Made by a program: the position numbers and the translations under genes
From: Bacteroidota bacterium
GTDB taxonomy: Bacteria; Bacteroidota; Ignavibacteria; Kryptoniales; JAKASW01
Length of the DNA: 64,000 bases
Reading direction: 5' to 3'
Assembly (NCBI GenBank): GCA_021845665.1
Contig: JAJZVO010000004.1
Location: 62,001-126,000, forward strand
In this document: one piece after another, positions 1 to 7,735 of the stretch
How positions within the stretch are numbered: the stretch's first letter is position 1
Layout: each line of letters starts with the position of its first letter
The notes under the pieces: model-generated
Told to the model about the DNA's origin: nothing
Databases searched by the model: none
Seen by the model: the letters and a program-made list of their open reading frames with translations, nothing else

Positions 1-428
1 TGATGCAGACCGGATCCGACGAGCACATCGAAGAATTCGGGCTTTTGCCTGAAACTGAAGTTTGTGTGAACGACGGTATAGATGTTCCTCGAGACTGCTT
101 CCCTTATCATTCCAGGCGTTTCATGGTACAGGAGAGGTTCACCCCAGTTGAAGAGGATGAGCACCTTGACCGACGGCATCTTGTCCAACACCATCTTGAA
201 AGTGTCGAAGGACATTTTTCCCTTGTCATAGTCCTGGTTCCTGGATGCGCAGAGCGGGCAATCCAGGTTACAGACGTTTACCGGGTCGAGCGTAAGGGCG
301 CTAGGAAGAGGCGGGTGCAGATTATTCGGGTTGAACCGGAATTTGAGCCATTCAGCGATTCTGTTCTGAATATTTATCGGGACTCTTTGCCAGAAAAAAA
401 GGTAAGCCTGAAAGAGAAACCTGTTCAT
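1..428 (-). CDS. Radical SAM protein, C-terminus cut by window edge
   Basis: This reading frame is not in the ORF track because it runs off the window. I translated it from an ATG at 428 on the minus strand. About 70 residues in it shows CNLDCPLC, the CxxxCxxC motif that holds the 4Fe-4S cluster of radical SAM enzymes, followed by 'LFNWGEPLLY', the usual GGEP-type S-adenosylmethionine-binding strand. Only about 142 residues are present, so the fold is truncated and any C-terminal SPASM cluster lies outside. It begins 2 nt after the stop of the upstream glycosyltransferase gene, so the two are almost certainly co-transcribed. This suggests a role in making or modifying a surface glycan or peptide, but the substrate cannot be deduced. 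Confidence 0.8.
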   Translation of the reverse strand, partial: MNRFLFQAYLFFWQRVPINIQNRIAEWLKFRFNPNNLHPPLPSALTLDPVNVCNLDCPLCASRNQDYDKGKMSFDTFKMVLDKMPSVKVLILFNWGEPLLYHETPGMIREAVSRNIYTVVHTNFSFRQKPEFFDVLVGSGLH

Positions 429-430
429 GC

Positions 431-1159
431 TTACCTGATAGCTTCCCAGTTCTTGTAGAACCGCTTCAACTTGATCAAAGGTAACGAACTCAGCAGCCAC
501 GCCGAGATGGTTCGCCGGTACCCCCAGGCGCGATATCGTCGCGGAGATTCATAGACGGTTACCGCCCATGTGAACAGGATTCTCCCGTGTTTCCTTATTC
601 TCGTGAAAAGATCGAAGTCTTCACCGGTTATAAGTTCTTCCCTGTAACCGCCGACATTTTCGTAGACTTTCCGCCTGATTACCTGGAATTCGCCACGGGC
701 CATCCCCAGTCCGGCCAAATTCGAAAAATAGTAATAGACATTGCAGACGGCGCTGAAACATTTGTCGCTCAGCTTTTCCTGTTCCGGCACGCATTTTATG
801 GGACAGGTCATCGCGACGTACCCGTCCGACGCGAACTTCATCTCTGCCGTCGTCAGAAGTCTCTCGACGTCGAAAGTGACGTCGGCATTTATGAAGAGGA
901 GATTCTCACCGCTCGCGGATTTTGCTCCTTTCGACCTGCAAGCCGAGATAGACCTCACCTCCCCCTTTTCATAGCGGACGACCTTATCACAGTGCTGACG
1001 TGCAATCTCCAGCGTCCGGTCGGTGCTCCCCCCGTCCGAGACAATGACCTCGTAATCGAACTTCGATTTGAGAACCGGTTTGCACAACGATCCGAGGAGA
1101 CCGGGAAGCAGTTTTTCTTCGTTCAGAGTAGGAATGATGATAGAATATTTCAAGTTCAA
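431..1159 (-). CDS. Family 2 glycosyltransferase
   Basis: A 242-residue GT-A fold glycosyltransferase. The N-terminal strand 'YSIIIPTLNEE' and 'SDGGSTD' (about residues 41-47) form the nucleotide-sugar site. 'NADV' at about 91-94 replaces the classical DXD, and 'GEDFDL' further on supplies the likely catalytic acid region. The C-terminus is basic and amphipathic ('RRTISAWLLSSLPLIKLKRFYKNW'), consistent with membrane association. The start codon is TTG (1159-1157), sharing a TTGA overlap with the stop of the upstream outer membrane protein gene; no ATG lies near the conserved N-terminus. It is probably translationally coupled to that gene. The acceptor and sugar are unknown; a lipid-linked or surface saccharide is the usual target of such short GT2 enzymes. 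Confidence 0.88.
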   Translation of the reverse strand: MNLKYSIIIPTLNEEKLLPGLLGSLCKPVLKSKFDYEVIVSDGGSTDRTLEIARQHCDKVVRYEKGEVRSISACRSKGAKSASGENLLFINADVTFDVERLLTTAEMKFASDGYVAMTCPIKCVPEQEKLSDKCFSAVCNVYYYFSNLAGLGMARGEFQVIRRKVYENVGGYREELITGEDFDLFTRIRKHGRILFTWAVTVYESPRRYRAWGYRRTISAWLLSSLPLIKLKRFYKNWEAIR

Positions 1160-2940
1160 AAGTCCGTAGATATTGTGGCGTAAAAGTACTGATCCAGAAA
1201 GGTATGCGACGCATAGATTTTGTCGACCGATTGGAGCGAGTAATCGACATCTAAATAATACTGCCGGATAGGTTCGATTCGCGCCGACAGAGTTAGAATA
1301 TCTCTGTTGACCCTGTAGCCCATGAGGAAATCGTTCGTGTATTTCCCATCGAGGTCGCCCCGGTTGACATCGCCGCCGAAGTTTCTCGTAATGGCTCCCT
1401 GGTCGTTCAGCGTGAAATTTCCGTTGGCATCCAGGAAACCGATTCCCGACCTCTGGTGCCTGTACAGCATTTCCAGCGTTATACGATTCGTAAGGTAGTA
1501 CTGCAACTCGAGCGCAATCTGATCGGAATTCGGCGGGAGGGGCGATCCCATGCTGATTCCCCAGTTTGTGTATGTGCTCGCATTAGTCCTGTGCGAGTAA
1601 ACGAACGGGTCGAGGAGTGTGTATTCGAGGATAGCCGTAAGGTTACTGATGCCAAACGGCTCCACATACATGAAGCCGGCCTGGTAACCAAACTTGTTGT
1701 CGTCGCCTCTTGGAGTCTTGTTGCCGAGGGTGCTGAAGTTGAGATCGTCTATAAGCAGGGTAAGTTGCAGCCCCATGTCTGTGGCGGGCCTGATCTCGCA
1801 ATCGAATCCCATCATCGCGTTGCTACGCGAGTCGGCCGTTGGTCCCGTGCTGATTTGTTCCGACTCCAGGATGCTTGCGGGATTCATATAGGTGAAAGAA
1901 AGCCCATCATTGCTGAGTATTAGGCTTTCGTACATTCCGAACCTGAAGGAGGGCGATAGTACGATATCCAACCGATGACCCACAATGTTTTTGGACGTAA
2001 GCGGAGCGCCCAGAGAATCACCTTTCAAATTGCCGTAGAAGAATGTGTAATGAAAGAACTTATAGTCGATATCCACCCTCGCGAAATCAAAAGGAGGGAT
2101 ATTATCCGACATGAAGAGTTTGTCAATGTACCCGTCTCCCATTTCGAAGTTGTCTCTGCCGATCATCAGCGCGACGGCATTGCTGTCAAACGAGTACCGA
2201 AGGTATCCGGAGTTGAACGCAGTGACGTATTTCTCGCCCACAAATTTGTACGATGCCGTAAGCAAAGGGTCATACGCCGAAGCAACCTGCCGGGCAAACT
2301 GACCGCCGCCAATCGACTGCCCCTCGGTAACACGGAGATAGTATCCAAGGTTATTGAACACCGTCCCCCTCAGCGACGGGCCGATCTCGAAAATTGAAAG
2401 ATGGGTATTGGGAAAGTCTTCAGGGCTGAAGTCGTTGTAGGAAATCGAGCCGATCCCGTTCAAGAAAAGGGGCGGGTAACTCTTGATACTGTAAGATCTA
2501 TAAGAGAGGGCGGCCTGGCCATCAAGGAACAGCGTGAAATTCGGATCGGTATACGACACCAGGTGTTTCTGCTTTCGGTCGTTGAAGATCTGCAGTATGC
2601 TGTCAGGTTTGAAATCTGCCGTGAAAGAATACGAATCATTCATGTTCCTGTTGATATCGTAACTAAACTCGACCATCAGATCACCGAGAATCTTCCGCTC
2701 GACGGAGCTCATCTTGTTCTTCTCTTTATCCAGTTGGACCAGATACTCCGATACTCTCCGCCGGCTGATAGGAATGTTTGCGTCGTTATAATTGATCAGT
2801 CCCTTCATGCTCATCATTTCCAGGAAAGGATAGACTTTATGGTTGACGGGCACCAGCTCGGTTTGTGCAAATAAAGCGGGGGCGCACAGCAGCGAGAATA
2901 AGAATAACAGCCGCAGCAAACCCATCGATAATTTTTTCAT
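1156..2940 (-). CDS. Wzi-like outer membrane beta-barrel protein
   Basis: A 594-residue protein with a clear signal peptide ending 'APALFAQ'. The N-terminal part 'VYPFLEMMSMKGLINYNDANIPISRRRVSEYL' matches the pattern of the capsule-assembly Wzi family, where a short helical segment precedes a large barrel. The rest alternates short aromatic-rich strands and ends in 'YFYATISTDF', an outer-membrane-type terminal strand with Phe last. An AGGGGA ribosome site sits about 10 nt before the ATG. Neighbouring glycosyltransferase and radical SAM genes fit a role in displaying a surface polysaccharide. The family call is by pattern only; another large porin-like family is possible. Confidence 0.68.
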   Translation of the reverse strand: MKKLSMGLLRLLFLFSLLCAPALFAQTELVPVNHKVYPFLEMMSMKGLINYNDANIPISRRRVSEYLVQLDKEKNKMSSVERKILGDLMVEFSYDINRNMNDSYSFTADFKPDSILQIFNDRKQKHLVSYTDPNFTLFLDGQAALSYRSYSIKSYPPLFLNGIGSISYNDFSPEDFPNTHLSIFEIGPSLRGTVFNNLGYYLRVTEGQSIGGGQFARQVASAYDPLLTASYKFVGEKYVTAFNSGYLRYSFDSNAVALMIGRDNFEMGDGYIDKLFMSDNIPPFDFARVDIDYKFFHYTFFYGNLKGDSLGAPLTSKNIVGHRLDIVLSPSFRFGMYESLILSNDGLSFTYMNPASILESEQISTGPTADSRSNAMMGFDCEIRPATDMGLQLTLLIDDLNFSTLGNKTPRGDDNKFGYQAGFMYVEPFGISNLTAILEYTLLDPFVYSHRTNASTYTNWGISMGSPLPPNSDQIALELQYYLTNRITLEMLYRHQRSGIGFLDANGNFTLNDQGAITRNFGGDVNRGDLDGKYTNDFLMGYRVNRDILTLSARIEPIRQYYLDVDYSLQSVDKIYASHTFLDQYFYATISTDF

Positions 2941-3014
2941 ACCGCAATCCCCTTTTAATCAGTTCGTCTGGATCAGGGCGCGGCAGATCAGCACGATGCC
3001 GCGCCGGAACACAA

Positions 3015-4526
3015 TCACACTTTCTCTTGCACCGAGCCACCACCACCCAAATTGAGTGTCTGCATTCGGAGGGCAAATTCCTTTCGGCGCTTCTTCTCGA
3101 GGAATCGCCCCTGAGTCAGGTGATGGAAGACCCAGTTCGGATAATGGTACAGCATCATCACCACGACCTTCAGGAAGAACAGAGGATATCTTTTCCAGAT
3201 CCTCTTGTACACGCCGCCGTCCGTAAAAGTCATGTGATTCATCGAGTCGATAACCCTGTAAAGCTCATAAGAATCGAGATGGTCCGTCCTTATGTTCGCG
3301 TTTATACAATCGTAAGATGAGTAATCATGCAGGTTGGTGATGTAATTGCCTGCGATAAGTTCCTGTCTTAACTCAGTACCCGGGTACGGGGTAAGCGTGA
3401 AGAAAAGCACGGCGTCGAGACCGAGCTTCTTCGTGTACTCGTAAGTTCGCCAGAGCGTCTCTTTGTCGTCAGTGGGATTACCGACAATGAAGCCGCCGAA
3501 CACGAAAACGCCGCTTTCCTGAAGGCTCTTTACCACGGCTTCGGTTTCGCTCGTCTCGAACTGGTTGTCCTTGTTGAAAAATTTGAGAGACTCATCCGAA
3601 TCGCTTTCGATTCCCAGGAACACCCATTCGAAACCGGCTTTCCTCATCAGCTTTGTGAGGTACATATTTCTGCTGAACCCCTGCACACTCGCCTGCGTGA
3701 GAAACTTGATATCGTTCAGGCCGCGTTCGATTATTCCGTTGCAGAGCTCTTCAAAATGGTTTTTGTTGAGGACGATATTATCATCGGTAAAAAAAATCGC
3801 CCTCGCACCATGGTCTTTTGCATCCTGGATATCGTCCAGAACTCTTTCCAGGTCATATTTTCTGTAGCTCCGGCCGTACATCTTCGTTATCGTACAGTAA
3901 TTGCAGGTGAAGGTGCAACCCCTCGAAGTCTCGACAACGTCGCCCTGGTAACCGAAGATCCTAAACTTCTTGTTTTTGATCACCCTGCAACTCCTGTCAG
4001 GCAGCTTCAGTTCATCGAGATTAAGAAGGCTGCCGGGAGGATTCTCAATAATCCTTCCGTCTTTTCTAAAGGAAACGCCCGGTATATCATCCGGGATGTT
4101 TCCGTTGTAAATCGCCTCCGTTAGACTTCGGAAAGCCGCCTCTCCTTCGCCCCTTACCACGAAATCGATGTAGTCCATATCGCTGCTGTGAAGGATCTCG
4201 TCATAGGCTACCGTCGCATGGTAACCCCCGAGGACGGTCTTTACATTCGGATTCAGTTTCTTCGCAATCTTTGCCAGCTCAAGCATCTCGGCATACTGGA
4301 ACACCATTGAGCTGAAGCCTATTACGTCAAAACGGTTTTTCTGGATATATCTGGTGTAGTACTCTTTTGCTTTGAACCGGACCGGCACGAGATCGAGAAT
4401 CTTCACGTCACATATTTCGTGATTCACGTTTGCGGCCAGAGAGGAAAGACCGCCGTTCGGTTGTGTCATCAAGAACGCGCCATAACCAGTGATCCTGGAA
4501 CTCGCAACAAGCAAACAATTAATCAT
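3015..4526 (-). CDS. B12-binding-domain radical SAM protein
   Basis: About 503 residues. The first ~150 residues resemble the cobalamin-binding Rossmann domain found before many radical SAM cores, with the strands 'FDVIGFSSMVFQY' and 'KTVLGGYHATV'. The base-off DxHxxG motif is not visible. The radical SAM core starts at 'ETSRGCTFTCNYC', where C-x3-C-x2-C binds the 4Fe-4S cluster. A C-terminal 'FLEKKRRKEFALRMQTLN' segment follows. I moved the start two codons in from the track, to the ATG at 4526, because GGGGA lies 6 nt before it but directly abuts the first ATG. It is followed 74 nt later by the Wzi-like gene. Such enzymes often do methylations or ring chemistry on lipids, but no substrate is implied here. 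Confidence 0.85.
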   Translation of the reverse strand: MINCLLVASSRITGYGAFLMTQPNGGLSSLAANVNHEICDVKILDLVPVRFKAKEYYTRYIQKNRFDVIGFSSMVFQYAEMLELAKIAKKLNPNVKTVLGGYHATVAYDEILHSSDMDYIDFVVRGEGEAAFRSLTEAIYNGNIPDDIPGVSFRKDGRIIENPPGSLLNLDELKLPDRSCRVIKNKKFRIFGYQGDVVETSRGCTFTCNYCTITKMYGRSYRKYDLERVLDDIQDAKDHGARAIFFTDDNIVLNKNHFEELCNGIIERGLNDIKFLTQASVQGFSRNMYLTKLMRKAGFEWVFLGIESDSDESLKFFNKDNQFETSETEAVVKSLQESGVFVFGGFIVGNPTDDKETLWRTYEYTKKLGLDAVLFFTLTPYPGTELRQELIAGNYITNLHDYSSYDCINANIRTDHLDSYELYRVIDSMNHMTFTDGGVYKRIWKRYPLFFLKVVVMMLYHYPNWVFHHLTQGRFLEKKRRKEFALRMQTLNLGGGGSVQEKV

Positions 4527-4683
4527 GTACATTCCCCGACTTAATTATCGCCGCGTGATTTTCGGAACAATATATAGCTTCCTGACGCACTTCGCAAATT
4601 ATTTGTCACGCCTGTAGGGTCTGCGAGTGTTATATTGTCACGTTACGGCTGTTTGATGCTCAAAGAAAGAAAACGGATCTCTA

Positions 4684-6204
4684 ATGAAGATAGAAAATAG
4701 TGGAATTTTCCCCGCTTTAGTTTCATTCGTCCTTGTCCTTGGACTAATTCTAAACGCAGACGGGCAAAGTCGATACGACTCATTGATTACACGCGCGAAC
4801 GATCTGTCGTACAACGTACATTTCAAAGAGGCAGAGAACCTTTTCGCAGAGGCGGCGCGCATCTCCCCTGACAGAGGAGAAAGCTACTTCGGCATCACGC
4901 AAATTCACCTATGGATCTATCTTGGCACTAAGGACAAGTCTCAATACGATGCCTTCATGAAGTGGTATAACGTCACGGTCTCGAAAGAAAAGAAGATACT
5001 CGAGATAACCCCGGACAATTACAGGGTCAACGAACTGCTCGGTGAGACGTATCTCCTGCGTTCGCTCGCGTGCATCACCGCTCGTTCTTACATTGACGCT
5101 TTCTGGGCGGTCAAGTCGGCACACAACTATTTCAAAGAGACGTTGCGACTTGACCCGCATTTCTATGACGCTTACAGGGGGCTCGGAGAGATTCACTATT
5201 TCCTCGATTTCATTCCCGGCAGTGTTCGATGGGCGATCGGGATATTCGGACTCGAGGGGAACAAGCCGAAAGGGTTTGCCGAGATCAGACTGGCGTACGA
5301 AAAAGGGAGTGGAGACCGAATCAAGTCGATGCTTTCGCTGGCGCAAATCTACTCCAACTACCTGGCAGACTATGACAGTGCAGAGATCCTGATGCGCCGG
5401 CTCGTGAAGCAATTTCCGCGCAATCCGATGTTCAATTATCACCTCGCTGTGGAATTAATCAAGCAACGCCGGCTCAATGAAGCGGAGCAATTCCTCGACT
5501 TGATCCTGCGTGAGAACAATCCCGATTTCGAGTTACTGAACGGCCTCTCCCTTTTTCTCAAAGGAGACATCTATTTCAAGCTGAATGATTTTCCGAACTC
5601 CATCAAATACAACAGGATGTTCCTCGACAGGACGCGCGATCCAGACTACACGGGGATAGCCAGTTACAGGATGGCCGTCGGTTACAGGGCCATGGGCAAC
5701 GACACGATGATGGAGAAGAGTTTGCGGAGAGCCATGCATGGCAACCAGGGCATTTACGACGACTCGCGTGCGAGGGAAAGGAGCAGGGAATTCCTAAGGA
5801 AAGGGATTTCTCAGGACGAACTGATGACACTGGAAGCCAGGAACGACGTCGACGCGGGAAAATACGAGAATGCTTATTCTATTTTGATGCCGGCCGTGAA
5901 GAACTTCAGGGACCGGGACACGCGAGCGGAGGCGTTTCTTGTCTTATCCGAATCGGCGATCCACCTCGGCAAGTTTGCCGAAGGGATACGTTTTGCGGGG
6001 ATGGCGGACTCTGCAGGCAAGGTCGACGAGGAGTGGATCGGGCCCCGATCGTGGTACATCGCCGCGCTGGGCAATTACCGCGAGGGAAACGTCACGGCAG
6101 CGAAGGATCTGCTGGAGAAGGCCAAGGACACGAGCGAGTACAGGTCCAACAATCTCCTGAATGCCTTAATCAACAACCTGGATGAGAATCTGAAGGAGAG
6201 ATGA
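4684..6204 (+). CDS. Secreted TPR-repeat protein
   Basis: 506 residues beginning with a signal-peptide-like segment ('FPALVSFVLVLGLILNADGQ'), so it is probably periplasmic or exported. The body is alpha-helical tetratricopeptide repeats: 'HFKEAENLFAEAARISPDRGESYFGI', 'AHNYFKETLRLDPHFYDAYRGLGEIHYFL', and 'DYDSAEILMRRLVKQFPRNPMFNYHLAVELIKQRRLNEAEQFL' among others. TPR scaffolds mediate protein contacts; no enzymatic motif is seen. It stands alone on the plus strand, divergent from the radical SAM gene 158 nt away, and ends at the bidirectional hairpin at 6243. I saw no convincing promoter in the divergent gap. Confidence 0.82.
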   Translation: MKIENSGIFPALVSFVLVLGLILNADGQSRYDSLITRANDLSYNVHFKEAENLFAEAARISPDRGESYFGITQIHLWIYLGTKDKSQYDAFMKWYNVTVSKEKKILEITPDNYRVNELLGETYLLRSLACITARSYIDAFWAVKSAHNYFKETLRLDPHFYDAYRGLGEIHYFLDFIPGSVRWAIGIFGLEGNKPKGFAEIRLAYEKGSGDRIKSMLSLAQIYSNYLADYDSAEILMRRLVKQFPRNPMFNYHLAVELIKQRRLNEAEQFLDLILRENNPDFELLNGLSLFLKGDIYFKLNDFPNSIKYNRMFLDRTRDPDYTGIASYRMAVGYRAMGNDTMMEKSLRRAMHGNQGIYDDSRARERSREFLRKGISQDELMTLEARNDVDAGKYENAYSILMPAVKNFRDRDTRAEAFLVLSESAIHLGKFAEGIRFAGMADSAGKVDEEWIGPRSWYIAALGNYREGNVTAAKDLLEKAKDTSEYRSNNLLNALINNLDENLKER

Positions 6205-6242
6205 CGCAGAATCTGTTTCCCGGCAAGGATGCCGGAAGACGG

Positions 6243-6268
6243 GAAGCCCCGCGTGAACGCGGGGCTTC
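6243..6268. terminator. Bidirectional intrinsic terminator hairpin
   Basis: A perfect 11-bp GC-rich stem, GAAGCCCCGCG/CGCGGGGCTTC, with a TGAA loop, lying between the convergent TPR and hpf genes. A short T/C run (TTCCT) follows on the plus strand. It probably serves both genes. Confidence 0.8.
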
Positions 6269-6275
6269 TTCCTAC

Positions 6276-6620
6276 TCATAGCATTTGTTTCGCTCGCACA
6301 GCTACCTGAGGGATTCTCCCTTCATGTTTTATCTTCTGCTTGAACTTCACTAATTGCACTTCCAGTTTATCGACAGCTTTATCGACTGCCTTGAAGTAAT
6401 CGTCGGTCGTCTCTGCTGCCTTCAGGATCTTATCGTGGACCGAAAGTTTTATCTCCACCATTTTATCAGTTCCGTTGGGTTTGGAGTGTTCATTCAGAAA
6501 AACGACGTTACAATGTACCACTCCGTCGAAGAATCTGTTCAACTTCGAGACTTTGTCTTCAGCGTAAGTCTTCAAAGCGGGTTCAGCCTTGAAATGTCTG
6601 GAAGTGATGCTGATGTTCAT
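6276..6620 (-). CDS. hpf: Ribosome hibernation-promoting factor (HPF/RaiA family)
   Basis: A 114-residue short-form HPF. The sequence 'MNISITSRHFKAEPALKTYAEDKVSKLNRFFDGVVHCNVVF' matches the beta-alpha-beta start of the family, and 'SVHDKILKAAETTDDYFKAVDKAVDKLEVQLVKFKQKIK' is the typical second half that binds the 30S decoding region. The track start at 6698 is too early; the ATG at 6620 has a strong GGAGGA site 6 nt upstream and gives the family N-terminus. It dims or stores ribosomes in stationary phase by occupying the mRNA/tRNA channel. It lies downstream of xerC with a 180-nt leader containing a near-palindrome (CCTAAGGGTCCCTTGG), which suggests its own promoter. Confidence 0.92.
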   Translation of the reverse strand: MNISITSRHFKAEPALKTYAEDKVSKLNRFFDGVVHCNVVFLNEHSKPNGTDKMVEIKLSVHDKILKAAETTDDYFKAVDKAVDKLEVQLVKFKQKIKHEGRIPQVAVRAKQML

Positions 6621-6802
6621 AAGATTCCTCCATATTGTTGTGTTCACTTTTCCGAACGGGTCGGAATTTATCGTTAGTATCCGCGAGGAGAAAGGCAAAC
6701 CTGCGAGTCCAAACCGGACCGCGCGGGGCCTGGCCGGCGCCTCTACCCGGACCTTTCCTAAGGGTCCCTTGGATATCCGAGCGCCCGTGAGTTGATAACC
6801 GC

Positions 6803-7735
6803 TCAGATGCCTGACCTCTGAGTGCCCGCCCGAGGATGTGCATTTTTGTAGACTTTTTTTAACTGCTCAACAGATAAGTGTGTATAAATCTGAGTCGTCG
6901 AAAGGCTTTCGTGACCGAGAAGCTGCCTCACCGCCTCCAGATCGGCACCGTGATTAAGAAGGTGAGTCGCAAACGAATGCCGCAGCGTATGAGGTCCTTT
7001 CCTCTCGACGTTCGAGACCCGGCTGATCCGCCTCGCCACGATGCGGTAGACTGAAGCCGGAATAATTCTCTTTCCATTGGATGAAACGAAAAGCGCCCGT
7101 TCGTCCAATACTCCTGAACTCAGACTGTCCCGGACTTTAATGTAACCGCGCACCGCATCGACAGCCCTGTCGATTACAGGTATGACGCGCTGCTTCCTGC
7201 GCTTTCCTAAGACGGTCACCACACGACCGTCAAAGTCGATATCACCGAAATTCAAGCCACACAGTTCGCTGACACGCATGCCAGTGCCGTAGAGAAGCTC
7301 GAGTATCGCCTTGTCGCGATAGTCGGCGGGTGAATCGAGCCGGACCTTGAGCATCTTCTCGATCCCGTCCTCTTCGATGAAAACGGGGATCGGTTTACGG
7401 GCCTTGGGAGTATTTATGTAACCGGTGAAATCCTTGTCTATGTATTCGAATTTCACGAGATACTTGGCGAATGACCTGACGCTTGAGAGTTTCTTTCTGA
7501 CCGTTCGCCGGTCGTTGCCTCGCTTATCCAACTCGACAAGAAACGCCCGGACGCTCTCCCCTTCGGAAAGAGTCTCGAGCGGGACTTCTGCTGAGCCGGA
7601 GTATTCGAAAAGAAAATTATTGAATTCTCTGAGCGACTGCTCATACGTGGCAATCGTATTTGCCGATGCATTTTTCTCCTTCTTGAGGTAATCGAGGAAG
7701 GAGTCTGCTAATTCACGGACAGTTCTCTCATTCAC
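6803..7735 (-). CDS. xerC: Tyrosine recombinase XerC/XerD type
   Basis: 310 residues, the usual Xer length. The N-terminal SAM-like DNA-binding domain covers about 1-105. The catalytic domain shows the complete tyrosine-recombinase set: R154 ('GTGMRVSEL'), K178 ('GKRRKQRV'), H249 and R252 ('HTLRHSFATH'), H275 ('LGHESLSTTQ') and nucleophile Y284 ('IYTHL'). It resolves chromosome dimers at dif with a partner recombinase. The ATG overlaps the topA stop by 4 nt, and topA-xerC adjacency is a common arrangement, which is why I prefer XerC over XerD. A 6-bp inverted repeat (CTCAGA...TCTGAG) overlaps its stop codon. Confidence 0.85.
   Translation of the reverse strand: MNERTVRELADSFLDYLKKEKNASANTIATYEQSLREFNNFLFEYSGSAEVPLETLSEGESVRAFLVELDKRGNDRRTVRKKLSSVRSFAKYLVKFEYIDKDFTGYINTPKARKPIPVFIEEDGIEKMLKVRLDSPADYRDKAILELLYGTGMRVSELCGLNFGDIDFDGRVVTVLGKRRKQRVIPVIDRAVDAVRGYIKVRDSLSSGVLDERALFVSSNGKRIIPASVYRIVARRISRVSNVERKGPHTLRHSFATHLLNHGADLEAVRQLLGHESLSTTQIYTHLSVEQLKKVYKNAHPRAGTQRSGI

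Noticed and set aside
3-458. Plus-strand 151-residue ORF at the left edge
   Set aside because: It is the antisense shadow of the minus-strand radical SAM gene, which shows a CxxxCxxC motif.
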